From contig NZ_FMXK01000008.1 of NCBI RefSeq assembly GCF_900103635.1, positions 62,001 through 126,000 on the forward strand: DNA of 64,000 bases. The letters run 5' to 3'. Of the stretch, positions 15,004-22,455 are shown piece by piece. The translations under genes and the position numbers were made by a program. The notes below the pieces were generated by a model. The model saw nothing but the letters and a program-made list of their open reading frames with translations, searched no databases and had not been told where the DNA came from. This DNA comes from Butyrivibrio sp. INlla18. Its GTDB lineage: Bacteria; Bacillota; Clostridia; Lachnospirales; Lachnospiraceae. Position 1 is the stretch's first letter, and each line of letters starts with the position of its first letter.

Positions 15004-16350
15004 ATGGGAAAGAAATATGTCACAGATATGACAAGCGGCAACGAGATCATGCTACTTGTTAAGTTCACTATACCTATGCTCTTAGGTAATTTGTTCCAGC
15101 AATTTTACAACCTTGCAGATACAGTCATCGTAGGTCAATTTGGCGGAGAATATGGTCTTCCATCAATTGGCGCAGTAGGAAGCGTTAACTTCCTTTTCTT
15201 TTCACTGTGTCTTGGAATGGGCGCCGGCGTAGGAATCATGATCTCCCAGAACTTTGGAGCTGGCAAGGACGAGTACGTTAGGAAGATAGTAGGAAATTCA
15301 ATATATATCACTCTGGCAGCAGGTATCTTAATGAGTATCGTCAGCGTTGTCTTTGCAAGACCAATACTGACACTCATGGACACACCACCTGAGTGTATGG
15401 CAGATGCTCTTTTATATATGAGAATCGTGTGCGGAGCCACGTTCCTTGTTGCAGGCTACAACATGATCTCTTCTATATTGAGAGCTCTGGGTGATAGCAA
15501 GACTCCACTAGTATTCTTGGTGGTTGCATGTGTTATCAATATCGTCTTAGACCTCATTACAGTAGTTGGCCTACATATGGGAGTAGCCGGTGCGGCAATA
15601 GCAACAGTCTTTTCCCAGACAATTGCTATGATCGGATCAATAGTCGTTGGGGTTAAAAGAAATCCATACCTCCAGTTACAGCCTATTCACCGAGAGCTTG
15701 ATACAGGTATCATAGATAAGTCCATAAGACTTGGTATTCCGCTGGCATTACAAAATGCTCTCATCGCATTCTCCTGCGTAGCTCTTCAGAGAGTAGTTAA
15801 TAGCTTCGGAAGCGACGTTATGTCTGCTTATACAGCGACAGGTCGTATCGAGCAGCTGGTACAGCAGCCATTTGGATCTCTCGGCACAGCAGTATCAACC
15901 TTTGCTGGACAAAACGCTGGAGCCAAGAAGCTAGACAGAGTTAAGAGCGGATGTGTTAAGAGTGTTATGCTGGTTGCGGCATTTAGCCTTCTCATGGTAG
16001 CAGTGATGTTTGCTTTTGGTGAGAACATCATCAGATTCTTTACTCCAAATGCAGAAGCTATCAAGATCGGTGCAAGAGGACTTAGGATCACGAGCCTTTT
16101 CTACTTTACTCTTGGCCTTATATATGTCTTTAGAGGAATGCTAAACGGCGTGGGGGATGCAGCTTTTGCTCTCATAAACGGCATCATAGAGGTTGTAGGA
16201 CGTATCGGCTTTGCTACTATATTAATGGCTATCCCTGGCGTTGGACTTTGGGGATGCTGGTACACAAATGGCCTCACATGGGCTATCACCGGTATTGGAT
16301 GCGTTATCAGATATATGAAAGGAAGATGGCGCAAGAAAGTATTTGCATAA
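15004..16350 (+). CDS. MATE-family multidrug/Na+ antiporter
   Basis: 448 residues with about 12 membrane spans in two MatE repeats. The start (EIMLLVKFTIPMLLGNLFQQ, then FYNLADTVIVGQF) is characteristic of the NorM/DinF superfamily. Such proteins export cationic compounds in exchange for Na+ or H+. Its substrate cannot be told. Divergent from the methyltransferase gene; followed by the YoaK-type gene in the same direction after a 51-base palindrome. Confidence 0.93.
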   Translation: MGKKYVTDMTSGNEIMLLVKFTIPMLLGNLFQQFYNLADTVIVGQFGGEYGLPSIGAVGSVNFLFFSLCLGMGAGVGIMISQNFGAGKDEYVRKIVGNSIYITLAAGILMSIVSVVFARPILTLMDTPPECMADALLYMRIVCGATFLVAGYNMISSILRALGDSKTPLVFLVVACVINIVLDLITVVGLHMGVAGAAIATVFSQTIAMIGSIVVGVKRNPYLQLQPIHRELDTGIIDKSIRLGIPLALQNALIAFSCVALQRVVNSFGSDVMSAYTATGRIEQLVQQPFGSLGTAVSTFAGQNAGAKKLDRVKSGCVKSVMLVAAFSLLMVAVMFAFGENIIRFFTPNAEAIKIGARGLRITSLFYFTLGLIYVFRGMLNGVGDAAFALINGIIEVVGRIGFATILMAIPGVGLWGCWYTNGLTWAITGIGCVIRYMKGRWRKKVFA

Positions 16351-16359
16351 AAGATACAA

Positions 16360-16410
16360 ACCATCATTTTTAATGGTAAAAACAGCTATTTTTACCATCA
16401 AAATGATGGT
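16360..16410. repeat. 51-base near-perfect palindrome between the MATE and YoaK genes
   Basis: ACCATCATTTT ... AAAATGATGGT encloses AATGGTAAAAA / TATTTTTACCAT. Only a few central and one arm positions do not pair. There is no T-run after it, and it ends right at the AAGGGGAG ribosome site of the next gene. It is either a processing or attenuation stem or an operator. Confidence 0.6.
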
Positions 16411-16422
16411 AAGGGGAGAAAC

Positions 16423-17103
16423 ATGGGCATTTATTCATTTAACAACAAGAAATATCAGCGGTCGGATTCGTTTTTACTAGGAGCTATACTCTCAGTATCG
16501 GGAGGCTTTCAGGATGCGTATACATACGTGCTGAGAGATAAGGTATTTGCTAATGCACAGACTGGTAATATTGTCCTTATGAGTCAGGGGCTTATTAATA
16601 AAGACTGGTCTACTAGTTTTAGATATCTTCTTCCTGTTCTAGCATTTGTTTTAGGAATTGTTGCATCAGAGCAGATTGGACACAGATTCAAGCACAGCAA
16701 AAAGATCCACTGGAGACAGATAGTTCTTTTAATAGAAGCCTTTATCCTGGCTGTTGTGGCCTTTGTTCCCCTTACCCACAACGTGCTGGCTAATGTTCTT
16801 GTTTCTTTTGCCTGCGCTATGCAGGTTCAGGCCTTCAGAAAACTTCACGGTTATGCGTATGCTACAACTATGTGCATTGGAAATTTACGAAGTGGTACAG
16901 AGAGTCTTTCAATATATTTCAGAGAGCGAAACAAAGAGTCAATAATTAAAGCATTTCATTATTATGGAATCATTTTCTTCTTTGCGATTGGAGCAGGAAT
17001 TGGCGCAACTATCTCATGCCAATATGGAATAAAAAGCGTTTTTGCGTCAGCAATTTTGCTGATTATCGGATTTTTTGTAATGCTTGATACAGAAGAAAAA
17101 TAA
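16423..17103 (+). CDS. YoaK-type DUF1275 membrane protein
   Basis: 226 residues with about six membrane spans. The family signs are LGAILSVSGGFQDAYTYVL, FANAQTGNIVLM and CIGNLRSGTESL. DUF1275 proteins are inner-membrane proteins of unknown transport role. A good AAGGGGAG site precedes the start. It may be expressed with the MATE exporter, but the palindrome between them could separate the two. Confidence 0.88.
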   Translation: MGIYSFNNKKYQRSDSFLLGAILSVSGGFQDAYTYVLRDKVFANAQTGNIVLMSQGLINKDWSTSFRYLLPVLAFVLGIVASEQIGHRFKHSKKIHWRQIVLLIEAFILAVVAFVPLTHNVLANVLVSFACAMQVQAFRKLHGYAYATTMCIGNLRSGTESLSIYFRERNKESIIKAFHYYGIIFFFAIGAGIGATISCQYGIKSVFASAILLIIGFFVMLDTEEK

Positions 17104-17126
17104 TCAAAAAATATTCTGTCAAATAA

Positions 17127-17154
17127 TTGACAAGTGTTAACGAAAATGTAATAA
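17127..17154 (+). promoter_or_regulatory. Promoter of the zinc-ribbon/membrane pair
   Basis: Consensus TTGACA (17127-17132), 16-base spacer, TAATAA (17149-17154). It lies 52 bases upstream of the next coding start and just behind the YoaK-type gene. Confidence 0.6.
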
Positions 17155-17205
17155 TTTGTAAAGAATGCGCTTATAAAAAATATGTTTTGAAAAGGGGAAA
17201 AAGGG

Positions 17206-17565
17206 ATGAGTTTTTTTGATGAAGTTGGTAAAAAGATTTCTTCCGCTAGTCAGGAAGCAATCGCAAAGACAAAGGACTTTGCTGACGTAGCAAAGCTCAA
17301 TTCAAACATCTCTGACGAGGAGCACAGAATCACAAACGCTTATACAGAGATTGGAAAGATGTACTATGAGAGTCATCTTGAGAATTTCGAGGAGTGTTAT
17401 GGAAACCAGTTTTCACTTATCAAGGATTCTATGGCTAAGATCGAAGAGTACAAGCAGAAGATCGTGGACATCAAGGGTGTATCAAAGTGTCCTAAGTGCG
17501 GAGCAGAACTTACTAAGGACGATGTATTCTGCACAGCATGTGGAACAAAGGTAAAGGAGAACTGA
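17206..17565 (+). CDS. Small coiled-coil protein with C-terminal zinc ribbon
   Basis: 119 residues. The first 85 or so are helical (VGKKISSASQEAIAKTKDFA onward), and the end is a zinc ribbon, CPKCGAELTKDDVFCTACG. Similar small proteins are common in Lachnospiraceae; the function is unknown. It starts after AAAAGGGG and lies six bases ahead of the next gene. Confidence 0.75.
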   Translation: MSFFDEVGKKISSASQEAIAKTKDFADVAKLNSNISDEEHRITNAYTEIGKMYYESHLENFEECYGNQFSLIKDSMAKIEEYKQKIVDIKGVSKCPKCGAELTKDDVFCTACGTKVKEN

Positions 17566-17570
17566 TAGAT

Positions 17571-17984
17571 ATGGAAAAGACAAAATTAGGAATTTCAGTA
17601 GGCTTATTTGGAGCATTAGTTTTTGCAGCAGCACTTTTTGGTGGATATATGTCATCCATCATTATTTTAGGATATGTACTTCTTTTTGAGTCAAACGAAT
17701 GGCTCAAGAAGTCAGCAGTTAAGGCTGTTGCTGCATTAGTAGCATTCAGCTTTGTAACAGCAGTTATCGGACTTGTACCAGACGCTATTAACTGGGTGGC
17801 AAACGTGATCAACACATTTGGTGGAAATGTCCGTTTCGAGTTCATCAACGATGTATTCTCAGATATCAAGGGAGTTATTTCAATCCTTAAGGATCTTGTA
17901 TTCCTTGGCCTTATCTACAAGGCACTTAATCAGGGAACAATCAAGCTTCCTGTTGTTGATGACCTTATCAACAAATATATGTAA
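17571..17984 (+). CDS. Small membrane protein paired with the zinc-ribbon protein
   Basis: 137 residues; the start at 17571 follows AAAGGAG, which sits in the end of the previous gene. Four hydrophobic stretches are visible at about 6-25, 30-42, 53-75 and 105-122. No family recognised. The tight linkage suggests it forms a membrane complex with the zinc-ribbon protein, repeating the theme of the 6685-11464 operon on a smaller scale. Confidence 0.72.
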   Translation: MEKTKLGISVGLFGALVFAAALFGGYMSSIIILGYVLLFESNEWLKKSAVKAVAALVAFSFVTAVIGLVPDAINWVANVINTFGGNVRFEFINDVFSDIKGVISILKDLVFLGLIYKALNQGTIKLPVVDDLINKYM

Positions 17985-18015
17985 TTTGTTTGATCAACTG
18001 AATATATAAGTGCAT

Positions 18016-18051
18016 TGCTGGATTTCCCGCCAAGGGGAGTCCAGCATTTTT
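18016..18051 (+). terminator. Terminator after the zinc-ribbon/membrane pair
   Basis: TGCTGGA and TCCAGCA pair, extended by TTCCC/GGGGA, and are followed by T5. Confidence 0.85.
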
Positions 18052-18084
18052 GTTACATATCATTTTTTAAGGAGAGAGACGCAT

Positions 18085-19818
18085 ATGGTTGGACCTAAAG
18101 GTGGCAACAAAAAACTGATTGGGATCATTGTGGCTATAGTTATCATCGGTGCTCTTTTGACACCAGATATAGTAAAGATGGCAGCTAAAGCCCATAAAGA
18201 AAAAACTGCTCAGACAACTGAGCAGAGTAGTGAAAGCTCTGCGAGTAAGGAGGAATCAGTTGCTAGTGCATCAAATACAACACAAGTAGCTGAAAACACA
18301 GAGGAGCCAGAGGAAGAAGTAGAGGAAGAAACAGGCCCAGAGCATGTAGAGTATTTTAGCTTACGTGTTGGTAGTGGAATGTATCCCTATACAACTGGCA
18401 GTAACGATTTTATCTTCTTTACTGAAGATAATAAGTATTACGCTCCATTTGCCAAGATGCTTCATATTGGTCAGGATCCTATTACATTTACAGATAGGAA
18501 CGTGACCAGAATAGAGAATGATGAATTCAGAAGCTGTGTCATTACTGCAGATGGCAAGAACTATCTTTTTAACCAGTGGACAGATGATCCTATTATGTTA
18601 AATGAAAAATCTGTTAATGCTGCATGCGTTTATGATGACGCAACATACATGATCCCTACAAGCGCAGATGGAACAGTTGGAGACCTTTACTACATAAATT
18701 CTATTTATGAAGAAGAACAGCTCGTTGCCTCTGATGTTGTAGTTGATACAGCTGGTATCAATTTCTACAGCCCAAGCTATGATGACATCAAGTTCCTTTA
18801 CACCAAGGAAGTTGGAGGTAAAAGAACTCTTATCCTTGCATACACCAAGGAAGAGACAATTCAAAAGGGTGATTTCAAGATCTATGAAACTGAAGTTGCT
18901 GAAGGAAATATGATTCCAGTGTTCCTTGATATTTACGACTACGCATATTATGACCAGGATAAAAAAGAGCTCTACTACGTATCTCAGGATTATCAGGATA
19001 AGAATAAGATAGAGACAAAGATGATCTATACAGGAAACATGGATGAATTCTATGCTTTTGATGATGGCGAGCTTTATATCCTTGATGGTGACAATGTTTA
19101 TGGATTCAATCCTTCATATGAAAAGGCAGAGCCTGTTTTAACAACTGGAATTGCTAAGCTTGAGTATCACGGAAATGTTTCAGCATATGGTTATCACAAT
19201 GGTCACAGAGTATACACTTCTGCAACATCATGTCTTTTAACAGACAAAAATGGTGCTACCTACTTCGGAGCTACCAAAGAAAGCGAGCTTACTCAGCCAA
19301 ATCGCAAGATGGGTGAAGACAAAGCATATTACTATCCTTGCGGATGTTACTCAGCAATTCTCTATGTCAAAGATGGCGTGCTTTGGATCGATCAGTACAA
19401 CGGTGTAAATGAAGAGACTGGTGAACTAAACATTGAAAACTTCATTTTATTTGATAAAGAGAAGGTCATAGATTTCTGCTCAGATTACGGCGGAGGATAC
19501 ATGTTTGTATATACAGAAGATGGGAACGTGTACTTCTTAAATGCAGATGAAAAAGAAGTTAAGCTCATAGATTCAGGCGTTGACTATGATCAGGAGAGCG
19601 ACATCGCAAACTTTGCTTTTGATTACGACAATGAAATGCTTTATTACAGCAAGGACGGAAAATTCTTTAGATACGATATAGAGATGGATTCAGTAAATGA
19701 CAGCATCTACTATGAAGGTTGGAAAATAAGCAGAGATTGGAATTATTCGTATATCACTTCAGATGGCGATAAGACAACCCATCTGTTCTATGGCGGAAGC
19801 ACCTATGATTGCAACTAA
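18085..19818 (+). CDS. Membrane-anchored extracellular beta-propeller-like protein
   Basis: 577 residues from ATG 18085 (GGAGAG upstream; earlier in-frame codons lie in the terminator). One membrane span at about 13-32 (LIGIIVAIVIIGALLT) places the rest outside. An acidic Ser/Thr/Glu linker follows to about residue 95 (EEPEEEVEEETG), then a large domain full of repeated Tyr/Asp strands such as KELYYVSQDYQD and NEMLYYSKDGKFFRYD, like DUF5050-type propellers. Function unknown. It is followed after 18 bases by two lipoprotein genes and may form an operon with them. Confidence 0.72.
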   Translation: MVGPKGGNKKLIGIIVAIVIIGALLTPDIVKMAAKAHKEKTAQTTEQSSESSASKEESVASASNTTQVAENTEEPEEEVEEETGPEHVEYFSLRVGSGMYPYTTGSNDFIFFTEDNKYYAPFAKMLHIGQDPITFTDRNVTRIENDEFRSCVITADGKNYLFNQWTDDPIMLNEKSVNAACVYDDATYMIPTSADGTVGDLYYINSIYEEEQLVASDVVVDTAGINFYSPSYDDIKFLYTKEVGGKRTLILAYTKEETIQKGDFKIYETEVAEGNMIPVFLDIYDYAYYDQDKKELYYVSQDYQDKNKIETKMIYTGNMDEFYAFDDGELYILDGDNVYGFNPSYEKAEPVLTTGIAKLEYHGNVSAYGYHNGHRVYTSATSCLLTDKNGATYFGATKESELTQPNRKMGEDKAYYYPCGCYSAILYVKDGVLWIDQYNGVNEETGELNIENFILFDKEKVIDFCSDYGGGYMFVYTEDGNVYFLNADEKEVKLIDSGVDYDQESDIANFAFDYDNEMLYYSKDGKFFRYDIEMDSVNDSIYYEGWKISRDWNYSYITSDGDKTTHLFYGGSTYDCN

Positions 19819-19836
19819 AAGGAAAGAGGATAAATT

Positions 19837-21000
19837 ATGAAAAGAGTATTAGTAAGCTGCCTCGTTGCAGCTATGTTTACAGGGCTTGTAGCCTGCGGAA
19901 ATAACGGCGGCACCACAGAGGGTACAAACAGCTCAGAAACAGTTACAACATCAGATTCAGATGCAAATGCAGAAGATCAGGCTGATTCAGATGACGGAGA
20001 AAAAGCTAAGGATAATAAGGGCGGTTCTGGCTTTGTAGGTCAGTCAAGTGAGCTTGACTACGAGAAAATGATCATTGATTACAATGATATTTCAGATGAA
20101 GTCAGAAACGGCATGAAGGAATGCGCTAAGGCTCAGGTAAAAGAGTATCTTGATGAAAATGCTTCTACTTATGAAAACGTAGGAGACCTTAACTATGAAG
20201 GACTGATCTTCCAGGTAAATGATACTCCTGAAGGCGGCAAAGCAAGTGATGTATTTTTGTTTTTCTCAACAACTGGAACAAAGCTCGATGGACTTTCTGG
20301 AGAGAAAAAGGAGATGGACCTTTGCTTCTATGTAACCCTGGTTCATATTTGCCCAGTAGATGACAAATCTTATGGTTGTGCTGAAGTACATGTACAAGAA
20401 AATGAAAACATAAGAGCAGAGTTTTTATATACTAAGTCACAAATGCTGACCTTTTACCACACTTTCATGGTAGACAAAAAGAAAAATGGATATGTAGATG
20501 AAGCTTTTGATGGTTTCGAAAAGTACGGTGATTACAAGGCAGCAACAAAGGTTGCAGATATGGAGAAGGCTCCATTTTTTGAAACAATGAAGCAGGTTGG
20601 TGCTAATAACATCGACAAATACATGGCTGACAACTTTGGTGAAAACATCAGCTATACAGAACCAGAATATGTTGGCACCTTCATCAGAGAAGATAAGGAT
20701 AAAGAAGAGCGCACAGAGACACACATTATCTATAAGATCGTATTCTCAGATGCAGATGGTCTTTGCGAAGATACAGAGCTCTTCTTTGACGAGGGCTTTG
20801 AAGAGACATGCTTTACTGTGGATGGAGAGCTTCTTTACTACGAAAGCTGCGAAGAGCCATATGGTCATATGTATTTAGGAGACTCAGCATACGAAGTTCG
20901 TGCATATGACAGCATTGGCAAGATCGGTAAGCTCTATGACGATGACGGATCTTTGCAAGAAGCTGTACTTGATAAGTCAGAGACACTTAGCGTTAACTAA
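19837..21000 (+). CDS. Lipoprotein, first of a tandem duplicate pair
   Basis: 387 residues with a lipoprotein signal (MKRVLVSCLVAAMFTGLVAC). A low-complexity acidic linker follows to about residue 60, then a domain with two related halves: VNDTPEGGKASDVFLFFSTTG and, later, VGTFIREDKDKEERTETHII. No family recognised. The next gene encodes a protein of identical length with a nearly identical signal. GGAAAGAGG precedes the start. Confidence 0.8.
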   Translation: MKRVLVSCLVAAMFTGLVACGNNGGTTEGTNSSETVTTSDSDANAEDQADSDDGEKAKDNKGGSGFVGQSSELDYEKMIIDYNDISDEVRNGMKECAKAQVKEYLDENASTYENVGDLNYEGLIFQVNDTPEGGKASDVFLFFSTTGTKLDGLSGEKKEMDLCFYVTLVHICPVDDKSYGCAEVHVQENENIRAEFLYTKSQMLTFYHTFMVDKKKNGYVDEAFDGFEKYGDYKAATKVADMEKAPFFETMKQVGANNIDKYMADNFGENISYTEPEYVGTFIREDKDKEERTETHIIYKIVFSDADGLCEDTELFFDEGFEETCFTVDGELLYYESCEEPYGHMYLGDSAYEVRAYDSIGKIGKLYDDDGSLQEAVLDKSETLSVN

Positions 21001-21033
21001 TTGATTAGGGCAAATAAAAGGGAAGAGAAAAAT

Positions 21034-22197
21034 ATGAAAAGAGTATTAGTAAGCTGCCTTATTGCAGCTATGTTTACAGGCCTTGTAGCCTGTGGGGACA
21101 ATGCATCATCAGAAAACACAACTGGCTCTGAGTCTTCGGTTACAGCAGATTCAGGAGCTGATGTGGAAAGCCAGGCTGATTCTGGTGAAGAAGATAAGGC
21201 TAAAGACAATAAAAGTGGGGTTCATTACGATAAAGATGCAAAGATTCCAGGTCTTGACTACCTTGTTAAATCGTACAGTGAGATTCCAGATGAGGTTAAA
21301 GAGGAATTAAAGGAAGATAGTCTGAATATTATTAAACAGTATTTAGAGGAGACAAACAACACATATGAGATAAATGGGGATCTCAAGTATGAAGGATATT
21401 ATTTCCAGCATGTAGAAAGTAAAACTACTGCAAATTCTAACCAGATACTATATGTGTACACAACAACAGGAAGCAGATGTGAAGTCAATTCTACAGACAA
21501 GACAGAGGGAACCTTATGCTTTTATGCAAGGTATGGAAATGTTTGTCCTGTTGATGAGCATACCTATGGCTGCACAGAAAAAAAGGGACTTGAGTATTTT
21601 GATTATGTTGCCAAATACGAAATAGATGAAGAGAGACTCATGACAAGCATGTTCATCAAGGAAGGAGCGTCTACCACTCCAGGATATACGCAAGAAGCTG
21701 GTGATGGAATGGAAAAGTACGGCAACTATACACCAATCACTAAGGTAGCTGATTTGGAAAAAGATCCATCCTTCGAAGACATGAAAGCAGTAGGTGTAGC
21801 TACTATCGATCAGTATATGGAAAATGAGATGGAGGACAATATCAAGTATACAGCTCCAGAGTATTATGGAGCATATATCATGAAGCATGATAAAGATGAG
21901 GATGTGGGCAAAGTCACTAGTTCATACCTTGTATTTAAATCAGTAATATCTGATACTGAAGGTCTTATTGATGATACCGAAGTTTTATTTACTATTAGCT
22001 TTTCTGGTACATGTTATACAGAAAATGGCGAGCTGACTTATGGCACGGTAAGTTCAGATCCTGTAGGCCAGTCTGAACTTGGCGATTCAGCCTATGTAAT
22101 AAGTGCATACGAAAAGGTAGAAGACTTGTACCATTTAAGATCCTATAGTCAGTCATTAGACCGTATAATCGATAGGTCAGAAGTACTTAATTACTAA
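21034..22197 (+). CDS. Lipoprotein, second of the tandem duplicate pair
   Basis: 387 residues from ATG 21034, chosen for the GGGAAGAG site and the lipoprotein signal LIAAMFTGLVACGDN; an in-frame TTG at 21001 would lengthen it unhelpfully. The signal differs from its neighbour's at a single position, while the mature parts are clearly diverged yet collinear, for example EKYGDYKAATKVADMEKAP against EKYGNYTPITKVADLEKDP. This is a gene duplication with the signal region kept or homogenised. No terminator is visible before the amt promoter. Confidence 0.8.
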   Translation: MKRVLVSCLIAAMFTGLVACGDNASSENTTGSESSVTADSGADVESQADSGEEDKAKDNKSGVHYDKDAKIPGLDYLVKSYSEIPDEVKEELKEDSLNIIKQYLEETNNTYEINGDLKYEGYYFQHVESKTTANSNQILYVYTTTGSRCEVNSTDKTEGTLCFYARYGNVCPVDEHTYGCTEKKGLEYFDYVAKYEIDEERLMTSMFIKEGASTTPGYTQEAGDGMEKYGNYTPITKVADLEKDPSFEDMKAVGVATIDQYMENEMEDNIKYTAPEYYGAYIMKHDKDEDVGKVTSSYLVFKSVISDTEGLIDDTEVLFTISFSGTCYTENGELTYGTVSSDPVGQSELGDSAYVISAYEKVEDLYHLRSYSQSLDRIIDRSEVLNY

Positions 22198-22223
22198 AAA
22201 TGAAAAATTGTATACAAAAATGC

Positions 22224-22252
22224 TTGACATGTGTTTTTTGTTAGATTACAAT
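22224..22252 (+). promoter_or_regulatory. Promoter of the nitrogen-assimilation operon
   Basis: TTGACA (22224-22229), a 17-base spacer and TACAAT (22247-22252): near-consensus for the main sigma factor. The transcript would carry about 195 bases of leader before amt. Confidence 0.82.
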
Positions 22253-22272
22253 TCATACTCATAAAGACAAAG

Positions 22273-22433
22273 GCGTCTTAGAGATTACTCTCTAAGGCGC
22301 TTTCTGCATTTCTGGAGGTTACTTCCGCGGAGTAACTGGCAGAGGTGTATACAAGTATTCATAAAAGATACAAAGCGATGCAATGGGGCATCATGCTACG
22401 TAAGTGCGTAGTGTGCCATTGCGTCGCTTTTTT
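22273..22433 (+). promoter_or_regulatory. Structured leader with attenuator terminator before amt
   Basis: Three stems are visible: GCGTCTTAGAGA/TCTCTAAGGCGC (22273-22300), GTTACT/AGTAAC (22318-22336), and a long terminator (22372-22433) whose arms AAAGCGATGCAATGG and CCATTGCGTCGCTTT end in a T-run and enclose CTACG/CGTAG. The ribosome site of amt follows at once. CGCTTT at the 3' side of stem 1 can pair with AAAGCG of the terminator, so an antiterminator is possible. I could not match it to a known riboswitch or to the hexaloop pattern of ANTAR targets. Confidence 0.6.
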
Positions 22434-22455
22434 CATTAAGGAGAGGAGAAAAAGT

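Noticed and set aside
22273-22336. ANTAR-type two-hairpin antitermination target
   Set aside because: The loops are a TTAC tetraloop (or ATTACT hexaloop) and a 5- to 7-base loop; the required A1/G4 hexaloop pattern is not met in either.
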